Assembly: GCF_042432825.1 (NCBI RefSeq)
Contig: NZ_JBHLWN010000060.1
Span: 62,001 to 126,000, forward strand
DNA from: Gordoniibacillus chartarius
Lineage (GTDB): Bacteria > Bacillota > Bacilli > Paenibacillales > NBRC-103111
Length of the DNA stretch: 64,000 nt
Reading direction: 5' to 3'
The notes under the pieces are model-generated. The model saw only the letters and a program-made list of their open reading frames with translations. It was not told the origin of the DNA and searched no databases. Position 1 is the first letter of the stretch. Each line of letters begins with the position of its first letter. The position numbers and the translations under genes are program-made. Shown here piece by piece: positions 63,158 through 64,000 of this stretch.

Positions 63158-64000
63158 ATGGAGAAGAAAACAAAGCATATTGCTAGTTTGTCGCTGGGAA
63201 TCATGGGCGCCGGCTTCGCCGGATCGTTCCTGCTGCCGGCAGGTGCGGCCTGGGGAACGGTGCTGCAGAGCGGCTTCGAAGCGGGTCTGGTCGGCGGCCT
63301 CGCCGATTGGTTCGCCGTGACGGCGCTCTTCCGCCATCCGCTCGGAATTCCGATCCCGCATACGGCGCTGCTGCCGCGCAACCGCGACCGGGTTACGAAC
63401 GCGCTGGTGAATACGGTAGAGAATGATCTGCTCAGCAAAGCGAGTATTACCGATAAATTGTCCGGCATGCGTCTGACTGAAGCGCTGCTGGATACGCTCG
63501 AGCGCAGCGCATCCCGCGAGCAGCTTGCCGCCTGGGGAGCGGCGGCGCTCCAGCACGCCGTGCGGCTTGCGCCGCTCGACGTGATCGTGCCCTTCGCCGC
63601 GGAGCATGCGAAGGGGGCGCTGCAGGACGTCGACGTCCGTCCGCTGCTGCAGCGGCTCGGCGAGCAGGCGCTCGCCCGGCAGGTGGACGAGCTGGCGCTC
63701 GACGCTCTGCTCGCCAAGGCGGAAGAATGGCTTGTCAAGCCGGAAACCCGCGACAGCCTCGGCACGCTTGCGATGGGCGCCTTCTCGAAGCTGGACCTCG
63801 GCGGCTTCATGCAGTTTGCGGTCAACGCCTTCATGGGATATCTCAGCGAAGACAAGCTCGGGGGCATTATACAGAACTTCGGCATGGGGCTGATCTTCGA
63901 GCTGCGCATGGCGGGGCATCCGCGGCGCGCCGAAGCGCTCGGTTTCATTCGCCGCCAGATCGAGGAGCTCAGCCGCTCGGAGAAGCTGATTGCCCAGCTT
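63158..64000 (+). CDS. DUF445-family membrane protein (3' truncated by window end)
   Basis: The frame is open to the window end, giving the first 281 residues. It begins with two hydrophobic stretches (SLSLGIMGAGFAGSFLLPAG) and the family motif GGLADWFAVTALFRHPLG, IPIPHTALLPRNRDR, characteristic of DUF445 (YheB-like) proteins; a long helical cytoplasmic or extracytoplasmic region follows. The function is unknown. GTGGAGGT lies eight bases before ATG 63158. A closing membrane helix is expected beyond the window. Confidence 0.88.
   Translation, partial: MEKKTKHIASLSLGIMGAGFAGSFLLPAGAAWGTVLQSGFEAGLVGGLADWFAVTALFRHPLGIPIPHTALLPRNRDRVTNALVNTVENDLLSKASITDKLSGMRLTEALLDTLERSASREQLAAWGAAALQHAVRLAPLDVIVPFAAEHAKGALQDVDVRPLLQRLGEQALARQVDELALDALLAKAEEWLVKPETRDSLGTLAMGAFSKLDLGGFMQFAVNAFMGYLSEDKLGGIIQNFGMGLIFELRMAGHPRRAEALGFIRRQIEELSRSEKLIAQL

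Overview
The window looks like a chromosomal segment of a spore-forming, GC-rich member of the Bacillota, most probably Paenibacillaceae (Paenibacillus or a close relative). The reasons are a CwlJ-type cortex hydrolase, a three-repeat SLH surface protein, an M29 aminopeptidase, a DUF445 protein, CUT1 sugar transporters without their own ATPase, cre-like sites, strong AGGAGG ribosome binding sites with frequent TTG/GTG starts, and many intrinsic terminators. No tRNA, rRNA, insertion sequence, phage or CRISPR array was seen.

Layout. 0-1 kb: the end of a GGDEF protein and a CwlJ-like hydrolase. 1-6 kb: a LacI regulator and an aglEFG-like alpha-glucoside ABC transporter that share a palindromic operator. 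6-12.5 kb: small stress and efflux genes, including an ArsR-rhodanese regulator with an MFS transporter and a TetR regulator with an MFS transporter, each with a clear palindromic operator, and a metallophosphoesterase. 12.5-14.5 kb: an AT-richer patch with small genes and a glutamine amidotransferase-like hydrolase. 14.5-24.8 kb: a glycan-use locus with an AraC regulator, CUT1 transporter, an 846-residue protein of unknown family, a GH105 unsaturated glycuronyl hydrolase and a GH31 glycosidase. 25-27 kb: a CYTH protein and a sensor kinase broken by three frameshifts. 27-34 kb: a giant protein of 13 DUF11 repeats, split from a 311-codon continuation by a -1 step. 34-39 kb: a methyltransferase, a PAS-only protein, and nrdAB (class Ia ribonucleotide reductase) under a paired NrdR-box promoter and a cobalamin riboswitch. 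39-47 kb: a metallophosphoesterase, a secreted helical-repeat protein, an unlisted 45-residue exported peptide divergent from a GAF/RsbW-like protein, PspC, YhfC, glutaminyl-tRNA synthetase and a SUFU-domain protein. 47.6-59.6 kb: two very large exported surface proteins in tandem. 59.9-64 kb: a chemotaxis receptor, an aminopeptidase and a DUF445 protein running off the end.

How parts fit together. The glycan locus reads as a unit: AraC senses, the lipoprotein and two permeases import an oligosaccharide using an ATPase encoded elsewhere, and three cytoplasmic proteins break it down, one of them a toroid-like protein of unknown activity. The nrd region integrates deoxynucleotide state (NrdR) and vitamin B12 supply (riboswitch). 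The best candidates for undescribed biology are the 846-residue protein, the split DUF11 giant with alternating A/B repeats, the tandem 12-kb surface-protein pair with an unassigned beta-rich domain, and the small exported peptide facing the GAF/RsbW-like protein across two palindromes.
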